Assembly (NCBI RefSeq): GCF_000466965.1
Contig: NZ_BATB01000031.1
Coordinates: forward strand, 1 to 40,535
DNA: 40,535 nt
Reading direction: 5' to 3'
DNA from: Limimaricola cinnabarinus LL-001
GTDB lineage: Bacteria > Pseudomonadota > Alphaproteobacteria > Rhodobacterales > Rhodobacteraceae
Below, one piece after another: positions 1 through 7,931 of the stretch; within the stretch, counting starts at the first letter, position 1, and each line of letters starts with the position of its first letter. Position numbers and translations under genes: made by a program. The notes beneath the pieces were generated by a model that ran no database searches, was not told where the DNA came from, and saw only the letters and a program-made list of their open reading frames with translations.

Positions 1-530
1 ATGCCGACGCGCTGCTGCATACCGCCCGAAAGCTGGTGCGGATACTGGTCGCCCAGACCCTGCAGCCCGACCCGGTCGAGCCACTTGGTCGCCTCGTCGG
101 CATAGGCGCGCGTCTTCTTGCCCTCGATCGCGGGGGCGAGACCGGTGTTCTCCAGAACCGTGCGATGCGGCAGCAGCGCGAATTTCTGGAACACCATCGA
201 CATGCGGTGCTGGCGCAGGTCGCGCAGCTGGCGCGGGTTGTAGGCGAGGATGTTCTCGCCATCGACCAGCACCTCGCCTGCCGTGGGCTCGATCAGCCGG
301 TTGAGATGGCGGATCAGCGTCGATTTGCCCGAGCCCGACAGCCCCATGATCACCGTCGTCCTGCCCGCGGGCATGTCGACATTGATGTCATTGAGGCCGA
401 GAACGTGGTTCTCCTTCTCCAACAGATCGGCCTTGCTCACGCCCTCGTGGACATGGGCGAGCGCCGTCTGCGGGGCGTTGCCGAAGATCTTGTAGAGGTT
501 GCGGATCGAGATCTTGATGTTGTCGGTCAT
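1..530 (-). CDS. proV: ABC transporter ATP-binding protein, glycine betaine/quaternary amine type (partial, 3' end off window)
   Basis: ATPase subunit that would power uptake of an osmolyte such as glycine betaine, proline betaine, choline or TMAO. The minus-strand reading starts at ATG 530 with MTDNIKISIRNLYKIFG and runs off the left edge after about 176 residues. Walker A is GLSGSGKST at residues 63-71, the Q-loop lies in MVFQKFALLPHRTVLENTG, and the ABC signature LSGGMQQRVG is reached at the very edge. Walker B, the H-loop and any CBS domains are outside. The N-terminal extension before the Walker A, with the stretch NAPQTALAHVHEGVSKADLL, is typical of ProV/OpuAA rather than generic ABC ATPases. 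It is the third gene of an X-W-V operon, starting 10 bases after the permease stop. Family assignment is secure; the substrate cannot be read from this subunit. Confidence 0.93.
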   Translation of the reverse strand, partial: MTDNIKISIRNLYKIFGNAPQTALAHVHEGVSKADLLEKENHVLGLNDINVDMPAGRTTVIMGLSGSGKSTLIRHLNRLIEPTAGEVLVDGENILAYNPRQLRDLRQHRMSMVFQKFALLPHRTVLENTGLAPAIEGKKTRAYADEATKWLDRVGLQGLGDQYPHQLSGGMQQRVG

Positions 531-540
531 GACCGTCCCC

Positions 541-1572
541 TCAGTGCTGCGACGCGTTGATGCGGGCCAGAGCGGCCTTGGTCACGCGGTCGAGGATGAT
601 CGCCAGAAGCACGATGCCGAAGCCCGAAACGAGGCCCACGCCCAGCTCGAGGCTGCGGATGCCGCGCAGCACCAGAACGCCCAGACCCGGCGCCGAGACC
701 AACGAGGCGATGACGACCATGGCAAGGCTCATCATGATGGTCTGGTTCACGCCGGCCATGATGTTGGGCAGCGCCAGCGGGATCTGCACGCCGAAAAGCT
801 TCTGGCGCTCGGTCATGCCGAAGGCGTCGGCGGCCTCGATCACCTCCTTGTCGACCATGCGGATGCCCAGATCCGTCAGGCGCACCACCGGCACGATGGC
901 GTAAAGGATGATCGCGATGCCGTAGAGCTTGGGCTCGGTCACCGAAAACAGGAAGATCAGCGGGATCAGATAGACGAAGGGCGGCAATGTCTGGAGCATG
1001 TCGAGCACCGGGATCATGCCGCGCTGCACCTTGTCGTTGCGCGCCATGGCGATGCCGATCGGCACGCCCAAGAGCACGCATATGAAGGCGCAGACGAAGA
1101 TGATCGCCAGTGTCTGCATGGTGTAGTCGTAGTAATCGATGAAGGCGAGGAAGGCGAAGGAGAGCCCGACGAGCCCCGCGAGCTTGAGCGAGCGGCCCAC
1201 CGCGTAGGAGACGATCATCAGGATCGGGATCATCAGCCACCAAGGGGCGGCCTGCATGATCCAAAGCGCGTTGGTCAGCGCCCAGCTCAGCGGCTGGGTC
1301 AGCGGATCGACCACCACCTGCAGCCCGTCCTTGATGGCGAGAAAGCCGTCCTCGAGTCCCGAGGTCAGGTCGCGCGACTGCGGCATGGCCGGGCAGGCGG
1401 CGTTCAGCGCGTCGAGCGACGGAAAGGGCGTGTCCCAGGCCGAAACCTCGGTCTCGGTGCCGCTGGTCTCGCTCAGCAGCGCATCCATCGACATGAGACC
1501 GCCGCCGGCCTCGTCGCCGCCGCACCATTCGCGCAGGCCCAGCCCGTCGAACACGAAATCATAGGTTGCCAT
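541..1572 (-). CDS. proW: ABC transporter permease, glycine betaine/quaternary amine type
   Basis: Inner-membrane permease of 343 residues. A hydrophilic N-terminal segment of about 95 residues is followed by several membrane segments, beginning near ALWIMQAAPWWLMIPILMIV. The cytoplasmic EAA loop that docks on the ATPase is visible as EAADAFGMTERQKLFGVQIP, about 80 residues before the end. The C-terminus (GFGIVLLAIILDRVTKAAL) is typical of ProW/OpuAB permeases. The start at 1572 is supported by a GGGGAG ribosome-binding site about 9 bases upstream. It lies between the binding-protein gene and the ATPase gene on the same strand, so the three form one import operon. A hairpin in front of it (1627-1650) probably lowers its expression relative to the binding protein. 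Confidence 0.95.
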   Translation of the reverse strand: MATYDFVFDGLGLREWCGGDEAGGGLMSMDALLSETSGTETEVSAWDTPFPSLDALNAACPAMPQSRDLTSGLEDGFLAIKDGLQVVVDPLTQPLSWALTNALWIMQAAPWWLMIPILMIVSYAVGRSLKLAGLVGLSFAFLAFIDYYDYTMQTLAIIFVCAFICVLLGVPIGIAMARNDKVQRGMIPVLDMLQTLPPFVYLIPLIFLFSVTEPKLYGIAIILYAIVPVVRLTDLGIRMVDKEVIEAADAFGMTERQKLFGVQIPLALPNIMAGVNQTIMMSLAMVVIASLVSAPGLGVLVLRGIRSLELGVGLVSGFGIVLLAIILDRVTKAALARINASQH

Positions 1573-1626
1573 TCAGGCTCACTCCCCGGCGGGTTACCGC
1601 CTTGTTATTGCTTCAAAGAACATGAC

Positions 1627-1650
1627 AAGGGGCGGCTCGGGCCGCCCCTT
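1627..1650 (-). terminator. Intercistronic hairpin between proX and proW
   Basis: A perfect 10-bp inverted repeat (AAGGGGCGGC / GCCGCCCCTT) with a 4-base loop lies 27 bases downstream of the proX stop. It has no T-run, so it is more likely a partial terminator or an mRNA-stabilising structure that keeps binding-protein message above permease message. That is a common arrangement in ABC import operons; the role here is inferred. Confidence 0.6.
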
Positions 1651-1677
1651 GAAGCGATCGGCCACGAAGGCCCGGTC

Positions 1678-2643
1678 TTATTTCAGCAGCGCCGCGAGCT
1701 TTTCGCGGGCCTCGTCGTTGAGCCACTCGGACCAGACGTCCGGGTTGTTCTTGAGGAAGTAGACCGCCGCCTCCTCGTTCGAGGCGCCGTTCTGGTCGGC
1801 CCAGGCGAGCAGGCTGCTCATGGTCTCGGTCTCGAAGGACAGCTTGCTCATCAGCTCGACGATCTCGGGCTCGCGCTCGCGGAAATCGGTCGTGACCACG
1901 GTGTAGACCGGGGCCGCGGGATAGGAGCTGACGCCCGGGTTCGGCGTGTCCTTGTTGCCGTTCGCGAAATGCGCCTCGGCGTCGTAGTCGCCGATCTTCA
2001 CCTCGGTCATGTCGTACTTGCCCAAGGGCACGGTCGGACCCCAGTAATAGCCGAACCACGGCTCCTCGCTCTGCACGGCCGAGGCCATCGAGGTGGCCAG
2101 CGTTTCGCCCGAGCCGTGGTTGAACACCTCGAGACCCGAGCTTTCGAGATCGAGCGCGCGGATCAGGTTGTCGTTGGTGACGCGGCAGCCCCAGCCGTCG
2201 GGGCAGTTGTTGAAGCGCCCATCGACCAGCTCGGGGTTGGCCATGATGCCTTCGATCGTCGTCAGCTCGGGGTGCTCTTCGGCGAGATAGGTCGGAATCC
2301 ACCAGCCCTCGACGCCGCCGGGGGTCAGGACCTCGCCCAGCTCCTCGACCTTGCCGGCCTCCTTCAGCTCCTTGTAGACGTCGCCGGTGGAGTTGGTCCA
2401 CAGCTCGGTCAGGATGTCCGGCTCGCCGTTCTCGGCCACCGAGGTGACGGCCGGCACGGTGTCGGAGGGCACGGTCGCGACATCGCAACCATAGCCCTGC
2501 TCCATCAGGAACTTGGCCACGGCGGTGACGATCTCGGAGGACGCCCAGTTCATCTGGGTGATCGAAACTTCGCCGCATTCGGCCGCGGCGGCGCCGGGCA
2601 GGGCGATGGTCGCGAACAGCGCACCGAGTATCTTCTTCTTCAT
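1678..2643 (-). CDS. proX: Periplasmic substrate-binding protein, glycine betaine/choline/TMAO type (OpuAC-like)
   Basis: Binding protein of 321 residues. A signal peptide MKKKILGALFATIALPGAAAA with a likely cut after AAA precedes ECGEVSITQMNW. The tryptophans in QMNWASSEI, TELWTNS and EEPWFGYYWGP fit the aromatic box with which this family holds quaternary ammonium head groups. I set the start at 2643: ATGAAGAAG follows an AGGAG site at 7-8 bases and begins the signal peptide. A longer reading to 2787 would add 48 residues of low-complexity sequence in front of the signal peptide. First gene of the X-W-V operon. The X-W-V order matches choline (choXWV) and TMAO (tmoXWV) systems of alphaproteobacteria as well as proline-betaine ones. 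I cannot choose the substrate, and the symbol is generic. Confidence 0.93.
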   Translation of the reverse strand: MKKKILGALFATIALPGAAAAECGEVSITQMNWASSEIVTAVAKFLMEQGYGCDVATVPSDTVPAVTSVAENGEPDILTELWTNSTGDVYKELKEAGKVEELGEVLTPGGVEGWWIPTYLAEEHPELTTIEGIMANPELVDGRFNNCPDGWGCRVTNDNLIRALDLESSGLEVFNHGSGETLATSMASAVQSEEPWFGYYWGPTVPLGKYDMTEVKIGDYDAEAHFANGNKDTPNPGVSSYPAAPVYTVVTTDFREREPEIVELMSKLSFETETMSSLLAWADQNGASNEEAAVYFLKNNPDVWSEWLNDEAREKLAALLK

Positions 2644-2736
2644 TCCGTTCTCCTCATGTTGGTGTGTCGGCAGGGGTCGGCCCGCACCTGCGGGCGTCGT
2701 CGCGCCGACGGGGATCTTGCGTCCCGTCCCGGGGGC

Positions 2737-2785
2737 GCCCGGCGTCGCGCCGGGCCCATGGGGCAAACGGCGGCCGGGCGCCGCC
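2737..2785 (-). promoter_or_regulatory. Two GC hairpins in the proX leader
   Basis: Two stem-loops lie between the proX start and its likely promoter. One has an 8-bp perfect stem (2737-2744 with 2748-2755, loop TCG). The other has a 6-bp stem (2769-2774 with 2780-2785, loop CGGGC). They would fold in the 5' leader RNA. No known riboswitch class is recognised. Confidence 0.35.
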
Positions 2786-2791
2786 ACTCGG

Positions 2792-2825
2792 GGTCATAAC
2801 CTAACGGTTGAGACCGAAGGAGCAA
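2792..2825 (-). promoter_or_regulatory. Candidate proX promoter with overlapping imperfect palindrome
   Basis: On the minus strand TTGCTC (2825-2820) and TAGGTT (2803-2798) are separated by 16 bases, a weak sigma70-like pair. An inverted repeat with 10-base arms (2792-2801 and 2806-2815, 8 of 10 positions symmetric, 4-base centre) covers the -10 element. This suggests a repressor site controlling the transporter. It is inference from position and symmetry only. Confidence 0.3.
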
Positions 2826-3487
2826 GCCGAATGCCCCCCGAAGCGGACACGACGCAGGTCGAAAGGCCGTCTTGAGCGGGTTCGGCTCGCGCGAAACCGG
2901 GCCGCGCGGGGCGGCCGCGCACGGGTGCGGCCGGTTGTCGTGAGGCGGTATTGCCTCGGCTCAGGACCCATTGATCTTGAGGAAGCTGCGCAATCCAAGC
3001 CCCCCGAGAGACATGATCGATGAGTAGAGTTTTCCGGATGAAGCCGAGCATATGGCCTGACTACAGATGTTCGTCAGGAAAACCGTCGCCGGGACCGTTC
3101 CCCGATACGGCACTGTCATGCAATTCCCGTTCGGGCCCAAGCTTACCTTTTCCCATCGTGCTGCGAGCCACTCTCTTGATCTGGGCCCTGTCGAGGGCCG
3201 AGAAGCGGGCCATGACGGTAATGTGGACCTGCGTCTCAGCGATCTTGCGGCCGGGGTCTCGTGAGATGACGCGCGCCGCCGAACCTCCTCGGCCAGTTCG
3301 TCCGCGCTTCGAGCCGATGCCGGGCAATATGGCCGGTCCATCGCTTCTACAGCGCCCGACCCGGATCGTGCGGGACAATATGGACCCGGCGCCATCGCCT
3401 CCGGCGCGAAGGGCCACGTTTGTGGAGCCGACACAAGACAGGCGCAGGAGAATCCGGCTCATCGTCAGGTGCAGCAGCGCCTGCATA
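2826..3487. other. Intergenic region with no recognisable gene
   Basis: About 660 bases separate the divergent proX and acyltransferase genes. Open frames occur on both strands, but none has a convincing ribosome-binding site, familiar domain or protein-like composition. A degraded gene remnant cannot be excluded. Two diverged copies of a short segment containing CAATATGG lie at roughly 3328 and 3376, too little to name a repeat. Confidence 0.4.
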
Positions 3488-3515
3488 TTGCCACGAAATG
3501 GAAGCTGTATATAAT
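3488..3515 (+). promoter_or_regulatory. Sigma70-type promoter for the acyltransferase gene
   Basis: TTGCCA (3488-3493), a 16-base spacer, then a consensus TATAAT (3510-3515). Transcription would start near 3522 and give a 5' leader of about 230 bases before the TTG start at 3751. Confidence 0.55.
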
Positions 3516-3558
3516 CTGTTAACGTGGGCGCCGATGTTGTACAAATTGCCGCGCATTG

Positions 3559-3610
3559 CCCTGCCCATCGCGGGGGCAGGGGAAAATCGGATACCGTTTT
3601 CATTGGTATC
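3559..3610 (+). promoter_or_regulatory. Two stem-loops in the acyltransferase leader
   Basis: CCCTGCCC (3559-3566) pairs perfectly with GGGCAGGG (3574-3581) across a 7-base loop, followed by AAAA. GATACC (3590-3595) pairs with GGTATC (3605-3610) across GTTTTCATT. Both lie in the predicted long leader of the acyltransferase mRNA. Attenuation or message stability is possible; no known element is recognised. Confidence 0.3.
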
Positions 3611-3750
3611 GACGCTGCGGACGCCTCGTACAGGTTCGATATGCGGCCCGACACTTCAGTTGACCTAACAGCGACGGACGGGGGTAGGGAGGAGAAGGCG
3701 GGCCCGAATATCGAAGTTCTCTCAGGTTTGTTTTTGAAGGAAATTCTGTT

Positions 3751-5733
3751 TTGCGGTATCGTCCTGAGATCGACGGCTTGCGAGCCGTCGCGGTTGTCCC
3801 GGTCATCCTGTTTCATGCAGGCTTCGAAGCGTTTGGCGGAGGATTTGTCGGGGTCGACATCTTCTTTGTCATCAGCGGCTACCTCATCACCTCCATCCTG
3901 ATCAAGGAGATGGAGGCCGAAAGGTTCAGCCTGGTCGATTTTTACGATCGCCGGGCAAGACGGATCCTTCCGGCACTCTTTCTGGTGTCACTCGTCTCTG
4001 CCGTGTTCGCGTGGCTTTTGCTGCTGAAGCATGATTTCAACGATTTCTTCAGAAGCCTCGTAGCCGTCGCGACATTCTCATCGAACATATATTTCTGGCT
4101 CGAAAGCGACTATTTCTCCACGGCCGCAGAGCTCAAGCCGATGCTGCATACTTGGAGCCTCGCCGTCGAAGAGCAGTACTACATCCTGTTCCCGCTGATC
4201 TTGATGGCGATGTGGCGCTATGGCAGGTTCGTCCTCCTGACCCTGCTCGCGACCATTTTCCTGCTGAGCTTTGGTTACGCGCAGATGATCGTCGATGATC
4301 GTCCCATGGAGGCGTTCTTCCTTTTGCCGACCCGGGCCTGGGAAATCCTGGTGGGGGCGTTCTGCGCTTTCTACCTGCATAGCGGCAGACCGACGGGTTC
4401 GGCCATGGCCCGGCAGCTGTTCAGTGGGTTGGGCCTCGGCCTGATCGTGATGGCCGTGCTTGCCTATTCCCCGGATACACCTTCGCCCAGCATTTACATG
4501 CTCGCTCCGACAATGGGTGCGGCGTTCGTGATCCTTTTCGCGACCGAGGGAACATTCGCTCGTCGGCTGCTCTCCGCGTCTCCCATGGTCGGCATAGGGC
4601 TGGTCTCCTACAGCGCATATCTTTGGCATCAGCCGATCTTCTCCTTCGTACGCCACAACTCCCTCGAAGAACCCGGGGCGGCAGTCATGATTTTGCTGTC
4701 GGCCTGTGCCGTTTTTCTGGCGTGGCTTACATGGAAATTCGTCGAGACCCCGTTTCGGAGAAAATCCGTCTCACGGCGGCACATCTTCATCGGCAGCGCG
4801 TCGGGAAGCGCCCTGATCTTGGCCGCCGGCCTGGCCGTGCATTTCAACGGTGCGGTCAACTATGGCAATGGACGCTTCAATCTTCTGGATCAGGAGATCA
4901 CGCTTCTAGATTATGAAAGCAACAACAAGGCTTTGCAGAAAGCATCCTGGAGCGTCTTGCGGGAATACGCAGATGAGCTGGAATATGTCGCCGACCGCAA
5001 CGATTCCAACAATGATCGAAAATGGTTCTTGCCCGATGACGGGCGCTTCAATGTTCTTCTCGTGGGAAACTCGCACTCCAAGGATCTGTTCAACATCATG
5101 TTTCTGAATCCGGAGACCTCGAACCATATCCGGATCGGTCGCTACAACGCACAGATCGGAGAGTTGGGGCCGGACCATCCGTTTTTTGAATCCTACAGCT
5201 ACAAGCACGCCGATGTGGTGATGGTGGCGACCCGCTTCGATGACCGGCGGGGCGATGTCTCGAACCTTCAGCCTTTGGCCGAGCGCGTGCTTCGAGACGA
5301 GAAATCCATCGTATTGGTCAAGAACATCTTCGAGTTCCCGACACTTCTCGGCGGGAAATGGACCCTGTTCGACATGGCCGTTCACCAAGCGATCGAGGCG
5401 GGAATTCAGGACGGGGACTATATTTCGCGCATGGCGAACGAGTACTATTACGAGGCCTTCACCGCAGGCGACGTGGACAGCAGGGTCATCGCGGCGAACG
5501 AAGAGATCCAGAGATTGGAGGGTGTCGATCCGAGAATCATCGTGCTGGATCGCATGGATTACATATGCTCGAGGGTGGAGCGTACCTGTTATTCGGGGTC
5601 GAACCAACTCGAGAAGTATTTCCCCGATTACGGGCACCATACGATTGCCGGGGCCACATTCTTCAGTTCGCGGGTCGACGAGGTCGATTGGCTGAGGCCG
5701 GTTCTCGATCTGGCGCAGCAGATCAAGAGTTGA
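3751..5733 (+). CDS. Membrane O-acyltransferase with C-terminal SGNH domain (OafA/YrhL family)
   Basis: Protein of 660 residues. The first 340 or so are an acyltransferase-3 domain with about ten membrane segments. The family motif R-x10-H is R11 to H22, and RRARRILPA (67-75) and LHTWSLAVEEQYY (from 132) are further family marks. The C-terminal part is an SGNH hydrolase-like domain with GNSHS at 439-443 (likely nucleophile S441) and a D626-x-x-H629/H630 block. Proteins of this build O-acetylate surface polysaccharides: the membrane part carries the acyl group across and the SGNH part transfers it. The start is TTG at 3751, where RYRPEIDGLRA begins and GAAGGA lies 9 bases upstream; no in-frame ATG fits the conserved N-terminus. 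It stands alone on its strand beside polysaccharide genes, so acylation of the locus product is likely but inferred. Confidence 0.9.
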   Translation: MRYRPEIDGLRAVAVVPVILFHAGFEAFGGGFVGVDIFFVISGYLITSILIKEMEAERFSLVDFYDRRARRILPALFLVSLVSAVFAWLLLLKHDFNDFFRSLVAVATFSSNIYFWLESDYFSTAAELKPMLHTWSLAVEEQYYILFPLILMAMWRYGRFVLLTLLATIFLLSFGYAQMIVDDRPMEAFFLLPTRAWEILVGAFCAFYLHSGRPTGSAMARQLFSGLGLGLIVMAVLAYSPDTPSPSIYMLAPTMGAAFVILFATEGTFARRLLSASPMVGIGLVSYSAYLWHQPIFSFVRHNSLEEPGAAVMILLSACAVFLAWLTWKFVETPFRRKSVSRRHIFIGSASGSALILAAGLAVHFNGAVNYGNGRFNLLDQEITLLDYESNNKALQKASWSVLREYADELEYVADRNDSNNDRKWFLPDDGRFNVLLVGNSHSKDLFNIMFLNPETSNHIRIGRYNAQIGELGPDHPFFESYSYKHADVVMVATRFDDRRGDVSNLQPLAERVLRDEKSIVLVKNIFEFPTLLGGKWTLFDMAVHQAIEAGIQDGDYISRMANEYYYEAFTAGDVDSRVIAANEEIQRLEGVDPRIIVLDRMDYICSRVERTCYSGSNQLEKYFPDYGHHTIAGATFFSSRVDEVDWLRPVLDLAQQIKS

Positions 5734-5767
5734 AATCTGATCTACCGACGCGGTTTTGCCCTGCACT

Positions 5768-5995
5768 TCACCCAACCGCGAAACGAGCTTGATCCGTCAG
5801 ATGCGCGGCCAAGGGTGGCAGGTCGGGCAGATGCGTGAATGGTTCATAGTCCCATGCAAGGCAGGCGGTGATCGCTGTTATGACCTGAGGTGCCTTGGGG
5901 GCCCCGGCCCCGCGTATCCGCCCGATCTGCCATGCCAGCAGGCTCGGCGGGCGTGACAACTGGCGCGCAAAGCGTGTTGGCTTTGGTGATCCCAC
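5768..5995 (-). pseudogene. Possible degraded fragment resembling a glutathione S-transferase C-terminus
   Basis: A minus-strand frame of about 75 codons contains ITACLAWDYEPFTHLPDLPP followed by LAAHLTDQARF. This resembles the last helices of glutathione S-transferases, where a (Y/L)P-x-LAAW...RPAF motif is usual. There is no upstream part of the enzyme, no ribosome-binding site and no plausible start. It could be the tail of a lost gene or coincidence. The frame overlaps a long inverted repeat, which would explain the same bases differently. Confidence 0.2.
5817..5931. repeat. Long imperfect inverted repeat with nested stem
   Basis: Arms at 5817-5837 and 5911-5931 are complementary at 17 of 21 positions; three of the four mismatches would be G-U pairs in a plus-strand RNA and the fourth is A-C. 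Inside, CAAGGCA (5857-5863) pairs with TGCCTTG (5891-5897). The element could be a structured RNA, a MITE-like remnant, or chance within a decayed gene. It lies downstream of the acyltransferase. Confidence 0.35.
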
Positions 5996-6010
5996 GTGTT
6001 CGACGGCGCG

Positions 6011-6033
6011 ATCGAAGGGTGCTCTCCTTCGAT
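6011..6033 (-). terminator. Stem-loop after the epimerase gene
   Basis: ATCGAAGG (6011-6018) pairs perfectly with CCTTCGAT (6026-6033) across a 7-base loop, five bases beyond the epimerase stop codon. There is no T-run, so it may be a weak terminator or a 3' stabiliser. Confidence 0.45.
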
Positions 6034-6038
6034 ATGGG

Positions 6039-7064
6039 TCAGATGCCGTAGTAGCTTCGGTACCATGCCACGAAACGCTCTACGCCCTCTGCGACATGGG
6101 TCGCGGGGGCGTAGCCGGTCAGGTCCTTGATCAGGCGCGTGTCCGCCCATGTGGCAGGCACGTCGCCCGGCTGCATGTCCAGGAAACGCTTCTGGGCCAC
6201 GCGTCCGGTCGCCGCTTCGATGGCCTCGACGAAATCCATCAGCGCCACTGCCGAGCCGTTGCCGATATTGACGACCCTGAAGGGTGCCACGGGTGAAAGG
6301 CTGTCATGCTCGCCAAGAGATGCGGCGCCGGGATGGCCTGGCGCCACATCTGCCAGCCTGCGGATGCCTTCGACGAGATCGTCGACATAGGTGAAGTCGC
6401 GCTTCATGTCGCCATGATTGTAGATGTCGATCGCCTCGCCATTGAGGATCGCGCGGGTGAATTTGAACAAGGCCATGTCGGGCCGCCCCCATGGCCCGTA
6501 AACGGTAAAGAAGCGAAACATCGTCGTCGGCAGGCCGTAGAGATGCGCATAGCTGTGCGCCATCGCTTCGTTCGCCTTTTTGGTGGCGGCATAGAAGGAC
6601 ATCTGCGTGTCGGCCTTGGCCGTTTCGCGATAGGGCATCTCGGTATTGGCACCATAGGCCGAGCTCGTCGAGGCGAGCAGCATGTGCCGCGGCGGATGGG
6701 CGCGGGCGGCTTCCAGAAGCTCGAAGGTGCCTTGAAGGTTCGCCTCGAGATAGGAGCGTGGGTTGTCGATCGAATAGCGCACCCCTGCCTGTGCCGCGAG
6801 GTGGATGACGATCTCGGGGCGGTGCGCCTCGAAGAGCCGCATCAGGCGTCCGGGCTCCTCGATCTTGCCTATGTCGGCCGAGAAAGCTTCATGCCGCCCG
6901 AGCCGGGCATGACGTGCCTGCTTGAGCTCGACGCTGTAATAATCGCTCAGAGAGTCGATTCCGACCACGCGATAACCATCTGAGATCAGTCTTTCACAGA
7001 CATGCATCCCGATGAAACCTGCGGAGCCTGTGACAATCGCGGCGGGAAGGTCGGTACGTGTCAT
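6039..7064 (-). CDS. NAD-dependent epimerase, probable UDP-glucuronate 4-epimerase
   Basis: Extended short-chain dehydrogenase of 341 residues. The Rossmann motif G13-SA-G-FI-G19 begins the protein, and the catalytic Y158-x3-K162 lies in FYAATKKANE with the serine/threonine patch ASTSS at 131-135. MFRFFTVYGPWGRPDMAL and RDFTYVDDLVEGI are characteristic of the UDP-glucuronate 4-epimerase group (LspL/Cap1J type), which interconverts UDP-glucuronate and UDP-galacturonate. The start at 7064 has AGG 7-8 bases upstream. The UDP-glucose dehydrogenase at 23124-24434 would make its substrate, so together they imply uronic acid in the locus polysaccharide. Other UDP-sugar 4-epimerases are the main alternative. 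It is transcribed alone, away from the giant gene. Confidence 0.87.
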   Translation of the reverse strand: MTRTDLPAAIVTGSAGFIGMHVCERLISDGYRVVGIDSLSDYYSVELKQARHARLGRHEAFSADIGKIEEPGRLMRLFEAHRPEIVIHLAAQAGVRYSIDNPRSYLEANLQGTFELLEAARAHPPRHMLLASTSSAYGANTEMPYRETAKADTQMSFYAATKKANEAMAHSYAHLYGLPTTMFRFFTVYGPWGRPDMALFKFTRAILNGEAIDIYNHGDMKRDFTYVDDLVEGIRRLADVAPGHPGAASLGEHDSLSPVAPFRVVNIGNGSAVALMDFVEAIEAATGRVAQKRFLDMQPGDVPATWADTRLIKDLTGYAPATHVAEGVERFVAWYRSYYGI

Positions 7065-7931
7065 GGCGCCGCCTGAGAATATTATTCATGAGTTTTCAAT
7101 GACTGAACGCAGGGTGGACCTGTGAGGCGCGCTTGGCAAGCACGCTCGGTACCAAAGACGATCCATGAGGGCGACTTCGGGTCGCGATCTGCGTCGGTCC
7201 CAGTCACATGTCGATTGTCTCGCATGTAACGGAAGCCTGCTTCAGGGCCGGACAAAGGCGGCGTGGGAGCAGGAACGAATCATACTTCCGACTTCCATCG
7301 CGCTCCTCCGGGCGCCGGAAAAAAATCTGCCATGTTTTCATTCCACAGGCCGCCTCGGGAACCTCGGCGATACGCGTATTGGTTGAATGAAGGCAAGTCC
7401 CGACCGGGCTAACGGTTGAGGTTCGCTGAAATGCCTTCGATTTGCGTAAATCACTGTGTTCAATGGTGTATCGATCGATACTGGCATTCGAAATGCCTTT
7501 GGCGCGGTCTGGGGTCTGAGATAAGGGCACAGTTCAAATTCATGCCAATAGTTTCGCCTATGTGTTATACATACTTAGGTTAGCAATTATAATATAATTT
7601 CCCTGAAAAGCATTACTAAGCAATAATATATTATAATACCAATAACTTAAGCAATATAAAGTCGCGATGCGAGATCGTCACTTGATTACAGCTGAAAAGT
7701 GTTTGTCTGACGGCGTAAGATTGTTAATCTCTGCAGTAAGGAGCGAAAGCAGTTCCTGGATTGCAGGATCGAACGCCGAGTCGGATCTGTTGAAGATCCG
7801 GGAGGGATGCGTCGATTGGCGCAGGAGGGTCGTTTCCAGGCCAAACTCCATCCAGATCTGTGAAATCGGACTTGCAAGCCGGAGATGCATTTTCCGCGAT
7901 TTTTCGATTTTTTATTTAGTACCCAGGGGTA
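7065..7931. other. Large divergent regulatory region between epimerase and giant gene
   Basis: About 870 bases without a credible gene. It holds a perfect 12-bp palindrome TATCGATCGATA (7469-7480) and a 6-bp-arm inverted repeat GGCATT-CGA-AATGCC (7483-7497). A strongly AT-rich block follows at 7560-7660: 27% GC over 7561-7620 and 15% over 7621-7660, against about 65% in neighbouring genes. The final 50 bases carry T-rich runs, then a tight TACCC/GGGTA inverted repeat (7920-7931) that contains the ribosome-binding site of the giant gene. Together this looks like a controlled promoter region; the regulators are unknown. Confidence 0.5.
7582..7659 (+). repeat. Three spaced copies of an AGCAAT(A/T) motif in AT-rich DNA
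   Basis: AGCAATTATA (7582-7591), AGCAATAATA (7619-7628) and AGCAATATAA (7650-7659), each preceded by a TTA/TAA, are spaced 37 and 31 bases apart. They are candidate binding sites for a regulator or AT-binding protein upstream of the giant gene. The low base complexity makes chance similarity possible. Confidence 0.35.

Noticed and set aside
499..2799. A plus-strand open frame of 766 codons opposite the ABC transporter genes
   Set aside because: It is antisense to proW and proX, rich in His/Arg/Asp/Gln with no recognisable family; the minus-strand genes have start sites, signal peptide and motifs.
3061..3816. A minus-strand frame of about 250 codons, and overlapping plus-strand frames at 3020-3514
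   Set aside because: No ribosome-binding site, no motif, composition rich in Arg/Ser/Pro, and the frame runs over the acyltransferase promoter and start. Treated as non-coding or unrecognisable remnant.
2801..7420. A shared 12-mer CTAACGGTTGAG at 2801-2812 and 7409-7420
   Set aside because: In a 40-kb window dozens of exact 12-mer matches are expected by chance, and the flanks do not match. Not evidence of a common regulator on its own.
7204..7530. A minus-strand frame of 108 codons in the epimerase/giant gene gap
   Set aside because: No start signal or family resemblance; the region is better explained as regulatory DNA.
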